NCBI GenBank assembly: GCA_012519085.1
Contig: JAAYQX010000013.1
Span: 1 to 34,026 of the forward strand
Length of the DNA stretch: 34,026 nucleotides
Source of the DNA: Clostridiaceae bacterium
GTDB lineage: Bacteria > Bacillota > Clostridia > Saccharofermentanales > DTU023
Direction of reading: 5' to 3'
The position numbers were made by a program, and so were the translations under genes. Of this stretch, positions 8,162-17,579 are shown one piece after another. Within the stretch, counting starts at the first letter, position 1; each line of letters begins with the position of its first letter. The notes beneath the pieces are model-generated. The model had not been told where the DNA came from. It saw only the letters and a list, made by a program, of their open reading frames with translations, and made no database searches.

Positions 8162-10138
8162 ATGACAAAAGAACAAGAAATCAATCTTAATCCGAATCCG
8201 AACGATTCGGAGGAAAAAGTCAGTGACCAGATCCAAATCCGTCTTGACAAATTGAAAGCTCTGCAGGATGCAGGTGCGGATCCATTTCTGGAAACTTCCT
8301 ACGAAGTAACAGAGCATACAGCAGAGATTGTTGAAGATTTTGACCGGATGGCCGGAAAGATCGTAAAAGTCGCCGGCAGAATCATGAGCAAGAGAGGTAT
8401 GGGCAAAGTCAGTTTCTGCGATCTGCAGGACCGCTCGGGTAAAATACAGATCTTCACTCGAGTCAATGATATCGGCGAAGAAAGTTATGCCAAATGGCAG
8501 GAGTTCGACATTGGCGATATTGTCGGTGTTGAAGGTGAGGTCTTTCGCACCAAGCGCGGTGAAATATCAATCCGCAATTCTAAATTCACACTGCTGGCGA
8601 AATCCCTGCGCCCTTTACCGGAAAAATTCCATGGGCTAAGGGATACCGACACCCGCTATCGCAAACGTTATCTCGACCTGATTGTCAATCCGGAAGTGAA
8701 AGAAACCTTTGAGAAACGCAGCTTGATTATCCGCGCGATCCGCAATGAGCTGGAAGACAGGAATTTCCTGGAAGTCGAAACCCCCTTGCTGAATCTAATT
8801 CCCGGCGGCGCCGCGGCCAGACCATTCATCACTCATCACAATACACTTGACTTGGATCTATATATGCGCGTATCGCCAGAATTGTATCTTAAGCGACTGA
8901 TTGTCGGTGGCCTGGAACGAGTTTTCGAGATCGGGCGCAATTTCCGCAACGAAGGCATGAGTGTAAAGCACAATCCGGAATTTACCATGATGGAGGTCTA
9001 TCAGGCCTATACTGACTATCACGGCATGATGGAACTGGCTGAGGCCCTTGTCGTCCGTGCCTGCAAAGCAGTCAACAAAGGCAGCACAATCATAAACTTC
9101 CAGGGTGTCGAGATTGATCTGACCCCGCCCTTCGCCAGAATAACTATGAGCGATGCCGTGCGCGAGCATTCCGGACTGGATTTTTCTGTAATCGAAGACG
9201 CTCAACAAGCAAAACAGCTTGCTAGAGAAAAGGGTGTCGAGGGCATAGAGGAGCATATGGGTGTGGGCGATATATTGGAGCTCTGCTTTGAAACTTTTGC
9301 CGAGCCCAAGCTGATTCAACCAACCTTTGTCCTGGACTATCCGATTGAGATTTCACCTCTGACCAAGAAAAAGCCGGGTCAGCCGCATCTGACCGAGCGC
9401 TTTGAGCTGTTCATCTATGGCAGTGAATTCGGCAATGCCTATTCCGAATTGAACGATCCTCTGGACCAGGAAGAACGCTTCCGGGCCCAGATGGCCAAAC
9501 GCCAAGCCGGTGATGATGAAGCCCATCTGCAGGATGATGATTTTGTCGAGGCCTTATCTCACGGTATGCCACCCACCGGCGGTCTGGGGATCGGGATCGA
9601 CCGTCTGGTCATGCTCTTGACAGACAATCCCTCGATCAGAGATGTGCTGCTGTTTCCCACTATGAAGCCACTAGGCGGTCAGGCGGCTGACAATCAAACT
9701 CCCAGTTCTAGCGCGGAAGATGATAAAACTTCCGGCCAATTTCCAACCGGTTCTCAGAAATTAGATCTGTCTAAAGTAAAAGTAGAACCCTTATTTGCAG
9801 ATATGGTTGACTTTGAAACTTTTTCGCAATCAGACTTTAGAGTGGTGAAGGTATTAAACTGCGAAGAGGTTCCGAAGAGTGATAAACTTCTGAAATTCAC
9901 CTTGAACGATGGCTCGGGAACGGATCGGATAATCTTAAGCGGAATCAAAGAACACTACAAGGCTGAAGATCTAATAGGAAAAACCCTGGTAGCTATAACA
10001 AATTTACCGGTCAGAAAGATGATGGGTATACCGTCACAAGGCATGGTTATCTCGGCAGTGTATGAACACGATGGCAAGGAAGGGCTGAATCTTCTAATTC
10101 TGGACGACAATATACCTGCAGGAGCAAAGTTATATTAA
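8162..10138 (+). CDS. lysS: Lysyl-tRNA synthetase (class II) with C-terminal EMAPII/Trbp111-type tRNA-binding domain
   Basis: 658 aa; OB domain, RYRKRYLDLIVNPEVKETFEKRSLIIRAIR, FEIGRNFRNEGMSVKHNPEFTMMEVYQAYTDY, GLGIGIDRLVMLLTDNPSIRDVLLFPTMKP; then linker and MVDFETFSQSDFRVVKVLNCEEVPKSDKLLKFTLNDGSGTDRIILSGIKEHYKAEDLIGKTLVAITNLPVRKMMGIPSQGMVISA. Confidence 0.95.
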   Translation: MTKEQEINLNPNPNDSEEKVSDQIQIRLDKLKALQDAGADPFLETSYEVTEHTAEIVEDFDRMAGKIVKVAGRIMSKRGMGKVSFCDLQDRSGKIQIFTRVNDIGEESYAKWQEFDIGDIVGVEGEVFRTKRGEISIRNSKFTLLAKSLRPLPEKFHGLRDTDTRYRKRYLDLIVNPEVKETFEKRSLIIRAIRNELEDRNFLEVETPLLNLIPGGAAARPFITHHNTLDLDLYMRVSPELYLKRLIVGGLERVFEIGRNFRNEGMSVKHNPEFTMMEVYQAYTDYHGMMELAEALVVRACKAVNKGSTIINFQGVEIDLTPPFARITMSDAVREHSGLDFSVIEDAQQAKQLAREKGVEGIEEHMGVGDILELCFETFAEPKLIQPTFVLDYPIEISPLTKKKPGQPHLTERFELFIYGSEFGNAYSELNDPLDQEERFRAQMAKRQAGDDEAHLQDDDFVEALSHGMPPTGGLGIGIDRLVMLLTDNPSIRDVLLFPTMKPLGGQAADNQTPSSSAEDDKTSGQFPTGSQKLDLSKVKVEPLFADMVDFETFSQSDFRVVKVLNCEEVPKSDKLLKFTLNDGSGTDRIILSGIKEHYKAEDLIGKTLVAITNLPVRKMMGIPSQGMVISAVYEHDGKEGLNLLILDDNIPAGAKLY

Positions 10139-10163
10139 GTTAAATAGAAACATATTGATACGG

Positions 10164-10198
10164 ACTGAGGTTGACACTAGATTCAACCTCAGTTTTTT
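10164..10198 (+). terminator. Rho-independent terminator after lysS (possibly bidirectional with 10197..10619)
   Basis: Perfect 11-bp stem ACTGAGGTTGA / TCAACCTCAGT, 8-nt loop, then T6. Confidence 0.85.
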
Positions 10199-10619
10199 AT
10201 TGCTTACGACTTCTTTTCCACAGACTTATCGAAACAGTCACCATCATCGCCGCCAAAGCGACCGATCCGATAAGTTGCCCGATAGCTGCCGCGGGGATAG
10301 GCTCCAGTGGCCAAGGTTCTATGAAAGCGGCCAGGCAAGCTCTGAAAACCCAGACCACAGTCAAAAACGTATAGAATACAATGGTCTCACGATTTAATGA
10401 CAGTGCACTTTTACCCAATAAAATCAAAACAAAGCTAATACCGAACAACAAAGCGGAAAAACAATAGTTCGTATAATCAATTCCTACGATAAGGTTTTCA
10501 TACTGCATTGGCAGATAGTCATACCAATTAAATAGATTCGGAACGAAGAAGTGCCAAAGCCCAACGAGCATACTTATAGCTAAAGATACATAGTATAGAG
10601 TTTTTTCTGCTCTTTTCAT
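10197..10619 (-). CDS. Small multi-pass (about 4 TM) membrane protein of unknown function
   Basis: 140-aa ORF with four hydrophobic segments (e.g. LAISMLVGLWHFFV, YCFSALLFGISFVLILL, IVFYTFLTVVWVFRACLAAF, IGSVALAAMMVTVSISLW). Confidence 0.65.
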   Translation of the reverse strand: MKRAEKTLYYVSLAISMLVGLWHFFVPNLFNWYDYLPMQYENLIVGIDYTNYCFSALLFGISFVLILLGKSALSLNRETIVFYTFLTVVWVFRACLAAFIEPWPLEPIPAAAIGQLIGSVALAAMMVTVSISLWKRSRKQ

Positions 10620-10659
10620 AAAGATACCTTTTTCTTGAACGTTTCGGTCCTCATACGGA

Positions 10660-11685
10660 TCAAAGTTTAATTTTCCCGGCCAGAATTTCTCGGTAGTCCT
10701 TGAGATTAATTTTGAGCAAGCTGGGAACGTCCAACTCGTACGGGCACTTGCCTATACACTGTCCGCACTCGATACAGTTTTCGATATTGTTCATCATCAT
10801 CTGAACAGAGGGAGTAAGCAATTTGGCGGATGGAGAACGCCTTATAAGCTGAGCCATCCTGGCAGCATTGCTGATCTGAATTCCAACCGGACAGGGCATG
10901 CAGTATCCGCAAGCTCTACAAAAGTTACCCGTAAGCTCTTGTCTTTCTTTTTCTATGAGGGCAAACATCTCTTCGGTTAGCACCGGCGGATTCTCAAAAT
11001 ACTGCAAAAACTCTTCCAGCTCACTCTTATGCTGGATTCCCCAGATGGGCAAGACATCCTTGTATTGAGTCATAAAAGCGTATGCTGCAGCTGAATTGGT
11101 TATCAAACCGCCGGAAAGTCCTTTCATCGCAATAAAGCCTATATTTGCTCTCTCACATTTTTCTACAAGTTCGATATCTTCTTGCGACGCCAGATAACAA
11201 AACGGAAACTGCAGAGTATCGTAAAGGCCGGATTCCACGCTTTCGTTAGCCACATTCGGCCGATGATTTGTTATGCCGATAAATCTTATCTTCCCCTGTT
11301 TCTTGGCTTCCAACATACATTCGTACATATCCGTACCGTCCCCCGGTTTATAACATACGGCCGGATTGTGGAACTGGTAAATGTCTATGTAATCGGTTTT
11401 AAGGAGAGAAAGTGATTTGTCCAGATCCGCCCAAAAGGCTTCGGGAGTATCGGCGGCCGTCTTCGTTGCAATAAAAATCTTGTCCCTGATTTTTTCGAAG
11501 GCTTGGCCCAGCTTTTCCTCACTATCACTATAGGAACGTGCTGTATCGAAAAAAATGAAGCCTCCTTCGTAGGCCATTCTTAAAATTTTGACGGCGGTTT
11601 CCATATCGCGCCTCTGAATCGGAAGCGCACCGAACCCGTTGCGATCGGTAATGATTCCCGTTCTGCCCAAAGTTATTTCTGCCAT
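10660..11685 (-). CDS. Aldo/keto reductase with C-terminal 4Fe-4S ferredoxin-like region
   Basis: 341 aa; GRTGIITDRNGFGALPIQRRD, FFDTARSYSDSEEKLGQAF, DYIDIYQFHNP, and Cys clusters FCRACGYCMPCPVGIQI / NCIECGQCIGKCPYELDVP. Confidence 0.9.
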   Translation of the reverse strand: MAEITLGRTGIITDRNGFGALPIQRRDMETAVKILRMAYEGGFIFFDTARSYSDSEEKLGQAFEKIRDKIFIATKTAADTPEAFWADLDKSLSLLKTDYIDIYQFHNPAVCYKPGDGTDMYECMLEAKKQGKIRFIGITNHRPNVANESVESGLYDTLQFPFCYLASQEDIELVEKCERANIGFIAMKGLSGGLITNSAAAYAFMTQYKDVLPIWGIQHKSELEEFLQYFENPPVLTEEMFALIEKERQELTGNFCRACGYCMPCPVGIQISNAARMAQLIRRSPSAKLLTPSVQMMMNNIENCIECGQCIGKCPYELDVPSLLKINLKDYREILAGKIKL

Positions 11686-11897
11686 TATTTCTTCTCCTCA
11701 ACAGTTCCTCAACAGTAAAATCATGTTCACAAATATACTATTATATTATTTTACAATTCGATCTATAATGATTGATAAATATTTGTAAAAAGAAATTAAA
11801 CATATCGATTATATCAAGCTATAGAGAATTATCGACGTTTGGGTGTCAATTGGAGCTGATTTTCCAACCATTTGCACTCTATAGGTAGAAAGCAAAA

Positions 11898-12653
11898 ATG
11901 GCAGAGTCAACCAGATTAAGACTAGATCGTGCCCTAGCCAGACTGGGGTTGGGGACACGCAAGGAAGTGCGGCGCCTGATCAAGCAGGGACGGGTTGAAG
12001 TTGACGGTGAGGTGATCACCGATCACGGCTTTATCATATCTGATCCTGCTGCTGCAAGGGTGGTTTTGGATGACGAGATGCTGACCTTAAGAAAGCACAC
12101 CCATCTGATGCTGAACAAGCCGGAGGGCTTTGTGACGGCGCATAAGGACAACAGATACCCGGTCATAATGGATCTAATCCCTCCTGAATTTCAGGCAGGA
12201 GGCCTGACCAGTGTCGGTCGACTGGATATTGATACAACCGGGTTGATTTTCCTTACCACGGATGGCGAACTGGCGCACCGCTTGATGTCCCCCAAATATC
12301 AAGTTGAGAAAACATACCATTTGCTCTATCAGGGCCAGCCCTTTACGGACATCGATAAAGAACAATTCCGTCTGGGCATCAGATTAGAAGACCACACTGT
12401 CTGTTTGCCTGCCGAGCTTAAAATCCTGACGGGAAATGCCGTGCAGTTAAAGATCACCGAAGGTAAATACCATCAGGTCAAAAGAATGCTCCAAGCTACC
12501 GGTAGAGAAGTCACTTATTTGAGCCGTGTGAGCATTGGCAGTCTAATGCTGGACCCTGATTTGACAGAGGGGGACTTCCGTCTCCTAACCCGGCAGGAAA
12601 TTTTGGATTTATATCATTTGGTCAGGCTTGAGGTCGATTCTAATTATCTCTAG
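11898..12653 (+). CDS. RsuA/RluB-family rRNA pseudouridine synthase
   Basis: S4-like N-term (LRLDRALARLGLGTRKEVRRLIKQGRVEVDGEVI), catalytic SVGRLDIDTTGLIFLTTDGELAHRLMSPKYQVEKTYHL, EGKYHQVKRMLQATGREV. Confidence 0.92.
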   Translation: MAESTRLRLDRALARLGLGTRKEVRRLIKQGRVEVDGEVITDHGFIISDPAAARVVLDDEMLTLRKHTHLMLNKPEGFVTAHKDNRYPVIMDLIPPEFQAGGLTSVGRLDIDTTGLIFLTTDGELAHRLMSPKYQVEKTYHLLYQGQPFTDIDKEQFRLGIRLEDHTVCLPAELKILTGNAVQLKITEGKYHQVKRMLQATGREVTYLSRVSIGSLMLDPDLTEGDFRLLTRQEILDLYHLVRLEVDSNYL

Positions 12654-12698
12654 ACTATAAATGAATTAGTGCTATACTCTGCTAGTTGCTGACTTTAG

Positions 12699-13988
12699 AT
12701 GCAGCCTAAATTTGTTCAGAGGTATAGATGCGCAGACATGGCGATTGACAATAAATTACGCAAAATTCCCCATATGCACTGGATTACTGTGCTGGCACTA
12801 TTTTTGGCCCTGGCAGCACTCTGGGGCTCTACAGCCAATTCTTCCGGCATATTTATCACACCGATACAGGAATCATTGAATGCCACCAGACCGCAGATGG
12901 TTATCGCAACGACTCTCAAGGGAGTGGGCAATATCGGCGGAGCATTTCTCTGTGCCTTTCTTCTGAAACGAGTACCCGTGATACAGGTCATCAGACTGGC
13001 GGCAATATTGCTGAGCGCAAGTGTCTTTGCCATGAGTTATATACAAAATCTGTTTCACTACTATCTGATAGTGATGATACAGACCGTTTTAACCTGTATC
13101 GGTACCTATATCCCAATGTCGATTGTGATTCAAAATTGGTTCGAGAAAAATACGTCAATGGCGATAGGTGTTGCTTTTATGGGATCAGGCCTGGGGGGAA
13201 TAGTATACAATTATCTGGGTGGGATCTGGATACCTACGGTTGGTTGGCGGCGAACACTCTTTCTATTTGGTATCATCACTCTGGTCAGTCTATTTCTAAC
13301 CCTATTTGTGATCACCAGAGCTACTCCCTATCATCTGAACTTGCGTCCCTTTGGGGCTTCGGACAATTTAGAGTCCGAGCAGCTGCAAAAAGAGCTGACA
13401 GGGATGGAGGTTAAAGATGCTTTACGGAATGTCCGGTTTTGGTTCTTCATAACTGCCATTTTTTTGGTTACTTTGTCTACGAATGCTCTGTTCAACAATA
13501 TGTCGCCGCATCTGATTGATCTGGGTTATAGTCTGCAGCAGGCAGCACAGGTTTCAGCAGCCTTTATGCTATTTCTAATGTTTGGAAAACCTGTACTTGG
13601 TTATGTTTTTGAATTTATGGGCCTGAAAATAGCCTCGGTGATAAGTACTCTGGCGGTTACCCTGGCCTTGTTAAGCTCTATCTTTGCCGGCAATGCTTAC
13701 TTTCTCTGGCCGCTGGCAATAGGTTCAGGGGTGGGACTTTCATTTAGTTCGATTGCCTTTCCGGCATTTTCCAAACACCTCTTCGGCCAAAAGAACTATG
13801 CCAGTTTTGCCTCTATACTGCAGATCAGTGCCGGTTTGGCCACTTTGCTTGGTCCGATCATAACCAGCTTACTCTACAATTATAGCAAGAGCTATATCAG
13901 CACCTATGTGCTGGCTCTGATTTACACTGTCCTGACGATTCTGATTTGGCTATTTGTGCTGCCAAAGCGCGGCCATGAGCCGTTTTAA
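12699..13988 (+). CDS. Major facilitator superfamily transporter
   Basis: 429 aa with ~12 hydrophobic segments; NWFEKNTSMAIGVAFMGSGLGGIVYNYLGG...VGWRRTLFLFGII is MFS-like. True start may be 12738 (MAIDNKLR...). Confidence 0.88.
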   Translation: MQPKFVQRYRCADMAIDNKLRKIPHMHWITVLALFLALAALWGSTANSSGIFITPIQESLNATRPQMVIATTLKGVGNIGGAFLCAFLLKRVPVIQVIRLAAILLSASVFAMSYIQNLFHYYLIVMIQTVLTCIGTYIPMSIVIQNWFEKNTSMAIGVAFMGSGLGGIVYNYLGGIWIPTVGWRRTLFLFGIITLVSLFLTLFVITRATPYHLNLRPFGASDNLESEQLQKELTGMEVKDALRNVRFWFFITAIFLVTLSTNALFNNMSPHLIDLGYSLQQAAQVSAAFMLFLMFGKPVLGYVFEFMGLKIASVISTLAVTLALLSSIFAGNAYFLWPLAIGSGVGLSFSSIAFPAFSKHLFGQKNYASFASILQISAGLATLLGPIITSLLYNYSKSYISTYVLALIYTVLTILIWLFVLPKRGHEPF

Positions 13989-14865
13989 GCGGAGAGAAGT
14001 CCGTTAGCTCCGAACTGTCCAGTCTAAAAACAGGATCTGGCACTTGGCCCAGTAGAATGGTTCCCGAGTCTACGAATTGCTTGATATCTCCCGTTGTTAT
14101 TAATAGGGAATTTCCCTTGCTGCCTGCAGCAAGCAGATTCTGTCGAGTCAAATCACTGTAGATGATCTCGGCAAATACAGCGGCCGGATCGAGTATAGCA
14201 ATCCGATCGGGCAGATATTTGCGCAGCAGGGGAGTCAGAGCAGGATAATGTGTGCAGCCTAGCAGTACGGTATCCATCTCTTGGTCAGTAAAACGTGAGC
14301 AGATTTCCGCCACTGAAAGTTCTGCCTCAGGCCCGGATACCTTATTGTCCTCCACCAGCGGTACGAATGTCGGGCAGGAAACGCCTGTGATCTTAGCTGC
14401 AGGCAGATGAGACAAAATACCGGTTTCAAATGATCTGCTGTTGGTTGTAGTAACTGTCGCTAATACGCCGATGTTTTGAGATTTACTGGTTTTGGCAGCA
14501 CCGGTGACACCTGCTTCCAGCACCGAGTAAATAGTTAACGGGGCAACCAAAGCTCTCAGTTCAGAAATTATAGTCGAGGATGCGGTATTGCAGGCAGCGA
14601 CGATGGCCTTGGCCCCTCTGGCTTTGAACCAAAGGCAAATGCGCCCGGTCAACTCGAACAGATCATTTGGTAAACGGTCACCATATGGTGCATGAACCGA
14701 GTCGCCCAGATAAAGAAAAGACTCATTCGGCAACTTCTGAGTTAATTGAGCCAGAACACTTAACCCACCAACCCCCGAATCAAAAACACCAATAAATGGC
14801 TCAGAAGGCAGTTGTGATTCAATTATATCCTTGCTGTGATTGGGTTCAGTCATGACCAAAATCAT
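13897..14865 (-). CDS. murI: Glutamate racemase
   Basis: IGVFDSGVGGLSVLAQL, YLGDSVHAPYGDR, VAACNTASS, VLLGCTHYPAL: both catalytic Cys motifs present. Confidence 0.95.
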   Translation of the reverse strand: MILVMTEPNHSKDIIESQLPSEPFIGVFDSGVGGLSVLAQLTQKLPNESFLYLGDSVHAPYGDRLPNDLFELTGRICLWFKARGAKAIVAACNTASSTIISELRALVAPLTIYSVLEAGVTGAAKTSKSQNIGVLATVTTTNSRSFETGILSHLPAAKITGVSCPTFVPLVEDNKVSGPEAELSVAEICSRFTDQEMDTVLLGCTHYPALTPLLRKYLPDRIAILDPAAVFAEIIYSDLTRQNLLAAGSKGNSLLITTGDIKQFVDSGTILLGQVPDPVFRLDSSELTDFSPLKTAHGRALAAQIAKSESSGQCKSEPAHRC

Positions 14866-14931
14866 ATCATAGATCAGCGTATAATAGAGTACAAAAGCAA
14901 ATATTTTCTGTCACCGGATTAGGAGTTATTA

Positions 14932-14960
14932 TTGTCATTGCTGACAGAGATTGATATAAT
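14932..14960 (+). promoter_or_regulatory. Putative sigma-A-type promoter for the ltaS-like gene
   Basis: TTGTCA - 17 nt - TATAAT ending 6 nt before the ATG at 14967. Confidence 0.6.
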
Positions 14961-14966
14961 GCCGTC

Positions 14967-17570
14967 ATGAAAAAAAATCATAATTTTTCAGCCGAAGAGC
15001 AGCGGCTGATTAACGAGTACTTAAGACAAAAAGGCTACACTGCTGACATCCCGGACTGGGATGACAATGCTCAAAACTATGAGGATTCAGAGCCGGATAG
15101 CACAGAAGAATCCTTTATCCACGACTACGGTGATCACCGCCAGCCATCTCATTTCGATGCTCAATATGAATATGAAACAACTGCCGACAACTACTATCCA
15201 TCTGAGGAGGATATAGACCGTAATCACCTGTGGGAAGAATATGAAGGCGAAAACTACTACTCGTCCGAGGAATATATAGACGGATCTGATCAAGCTGAGA
15301 GTGAATACTCTCATTATAATGAGCCGCATACAGTTTCCGCTCCGACAAAGCCGAAACAGCCTACAGCACCGTCTCGGAAGCGACAACCTTTCCTGACCAA
15401 AGCTGAAGCTTCGGCCGAAAAAGGCTCAATGAGCAGAAGAGCTGTCTTTATCTTTTTGATATCTTCCTTGCTCTGGTGGGATCTCTGGTTCAGAATCTTT
15501 GTTCATAAAAGCATTGACTTTAAAGGATTATTAATTAATCTCCTATTCAGTCTAAGCTTGGCTTTCGCATTGACATTCATTATCACTTTATTCCCGAAAC
15601 GATGGTGGCGCCGCCTGCTGGCTGTACCTCTTCTGGTGATAATGATTTTCTTCTGTGCTCAATATATCTATCATGCTTTTTTCCGCACTCTATTTACTTG
15701 GTTTTCAATGGTGCGTGCACAGCAGGTTGCCGAGTTTGCAGGCGATGTCTTTTGGAAAATACTGATCAATATTCCTGTTCTGTTTCTGGCCTTTCTACCT
15801 CTAATAATCTTTTTTATCGGACGACCGATTGTAAGATTCTTAAAAAACAGAGGGAAAATTCCGGAGCATTGGCTGGCGGGACCGAAAATTAAGGAGAGGG
15901 CCCAAGTCAATAAACATGATCTGGTGCTGAGAAGTCTGTTCAGCCTAACCGCTGCGATAGTATCTTTCACCTTTGGAATTTTATTTATCCATGTTGGTGA
16001 TCGCGATGTCAATTCCGCTTACGATCTGTACTTTGAAACCAATGATCCTTTTGTTGCTTCTAGCAAAGTCGGTCTGATCTCGGCGATGAGCATTGATCTC
16101 AGGCACTTTTTATTTGATAGCAGTGACCCTATTGCTGTAGAAGACACTTTGCCTGAGGATATTCTGATTAAAGACCCTGAAGACGATCCGAACCATTCCG
16201 AGTCGGAATCGGCGGATCAGCCGGCCGAAAGCGGCACTCCCGATCAGAGTCAGACAGAACCGACATCAGAAATCGTTGAACCTGTGGAACAGGTCTTCCC
16301 GATCGACTTTGAGCAGATTATTGCCAATGAGAGCAATGACGGTCTGCGCGCGATGGCACAATATTTCCATGAGGTTGAACCAAGTAAAACTAACAGTCAT
16401 ACAGGTATGTTCAAGGGCTATAATCTGATTTTCTTAACTGTCGAAGCCCATTCCCCCTATTCTGCCGATCCGGAACTTACACCGACCCTGTGGAAAATGC
16501 AGGAGCAGGGCATTAAGTTTAAGAATTTTTATAATCCTACCTGGGGCGTCTCAACTTCGGACGGGGAATACACAGGCGTTACCGGCTTGGCTCCCAAACC
16601 GGGGGTTTGGAGTATGGTCGAATCCTCTAAAAACGATATGGCACTGGTACCCGGTAATATGCTCAGACGCCTCGGATACTATACAACCGCTTGGCATAAT
16701 CATACTTATACCTACTACGGTCGGGACAAATCGCATCCTAATCTGGGTTATACTTACAAGGGACTTGGCAATGGTCTGGAAGTCAAAAAATCCTGGCCCG
16801 AATCGGATCTGGAGATGATGGAGAAAATCTTTGACGAAATGACTGCCAAAGAACCTTTTCATGCTTATATTATGACTGTCAGCGGTCATGCTAACTACAC
16901 TTTCCGCGGCAACTATATAGCAACTAAAAACCGTGATGCAGTTAAGGATCTGCCCTATAACGAAGGCGGACGGGCCTATATGGCTACGCAGATTGAAGTT
17001 GATAAAGCGATGGAGTACCTGCTGGAGCGTCTGCGGGAGAAAGGCATGGCCGAACGAACCTTGATCGTGATGAATGCTGACCACTATCCTTATCAAATGG
17101 ACAAAGAGGATTATGATCAGTTGGCAGGTACGAAGCTGGAAGAGAATTTTGAAATTTTCCGCAACTCTCTAATCATGTATGTGGACGGCATGGAACCGGA
17201 AGTAGTTGACAGAGTATGCTTTACATTAGATATCTTACCGACAGTCTATAATCTGATGGGCGTACCCTATGATTCCAGACTGTTGATGGGCAGTGATGTT
17301 TTTTCGGAGCGCAGACCTTTGGCATTTTTTGTCAATCGCAGCTGGATTACAGATAAAGGGCGTTATAATGCTGTGACCAAGGAATTTACTCCGGCACCGG
17401 GTGTAACCTTGTCAGATGAGCAGGACTATATTGATGCCATAACACATATAGTGAAGAATAAGTTAAAATACTCAGCCAAGATTCTGGAATATGATTATTA
17501 CAAGCGCATCCTGCCGGACTCAATCTGGGATATTGTCAATAAGGACAGCGGTTATTTGACTGATAGTTAG
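14967..17570 (+). CDS. LtaS-like membrane sulfatase/phosphoglycerol transferase with long acidic cytoplasmic N-terminus
   Basis: 867 aa; ~155-aa hydrophilic N-term, TM cluster, extracellular domain LIFLTVEAHSPYSADPELTPTLWKMQEQGIKFKNFYNPTWGVSTSDGEYTGVTG...VMNADHYPYQM, consistent with LTA synthase-family sulfatases. Confidence 0.9.
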   Translation: MKKNHNFSAEEQRLINEYLRQKGYTADIPDWDDNAQNYEDSEPDSTEESFIHDYGDHRQPSHFDAQYEYETTADNYYPSEEDIDRNHLWEEYEGENYYSSEEYIDGSDQAESEYSHYNEPHTVSAPTKPKQPTAPSRKRQPFLTKAEASAEKGSMSRRAVFIFLISSLLWWDLWFRIFVHKSIDFKGLLINLLFSLSLAFALTFIITLFPKRWWRRLLAVPLLVIMIFFCAQYIYHAFFRTLFTWFSMVRAQQVAEFAGDVFWKILINIPVLFLAFLPLIIFFIGRPIVRFLKNRGKIPEHWLAGPKIKERAQVNKHDLVLRSLFSLTAAIVSFTFGILFIHVGDRDVNSAYDLYFETNDPFVASSKVGLISAMSIDLRHFLFDSSDPIAVEDTLPEDILIKDPEDDPNHSESESADQPAESGTPDQSQTEPTSEIVEPVEQVFPIDFEQIIANESNDGLRAMAQYFHEVEPSKTNSHTGMFKGYNLIFLTVEAHSPYSADPELTPTLWKMQEQGIKFKNFYNPTWGVSTSDGEYTGVTGLAPKPGVWSMVESSKNDMALVPGNMLRRLGYYTTAWHNHTYTYYGRDKSHPNLGYTYKGLGNGLEVKKSWPESDLEMMEKIFDEMTAKEPFHAYIMTVSGHANYTFRGNYIATKNRDAVKDLPYNEGGRAYMATQIEVDKAMEYLLERLREKGMAERTLIVMNADHYPYQMDKEDYDQLAGTKLEENFEIFRNSLIMYVDGMEPEVVDRVCFTLDILPTVYNLMGVPYDSRLLMGSDVFSERRPLAFFVNRSWITDKGRYNAVTKEFTPAPGVTLSDEQDYIDAITHIVKNKLKYSAKILEYDYYKRILPDSIWDIVNKDSGYLTDS

Positions 17571-17579
17571 TTAGGTTCT

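Noticed and set aside
8858-9319. 153-aa - strand ORF inside lysS
   Set aside because: Fully antisense to a conserved housekeeping gene; no motif or RBS.
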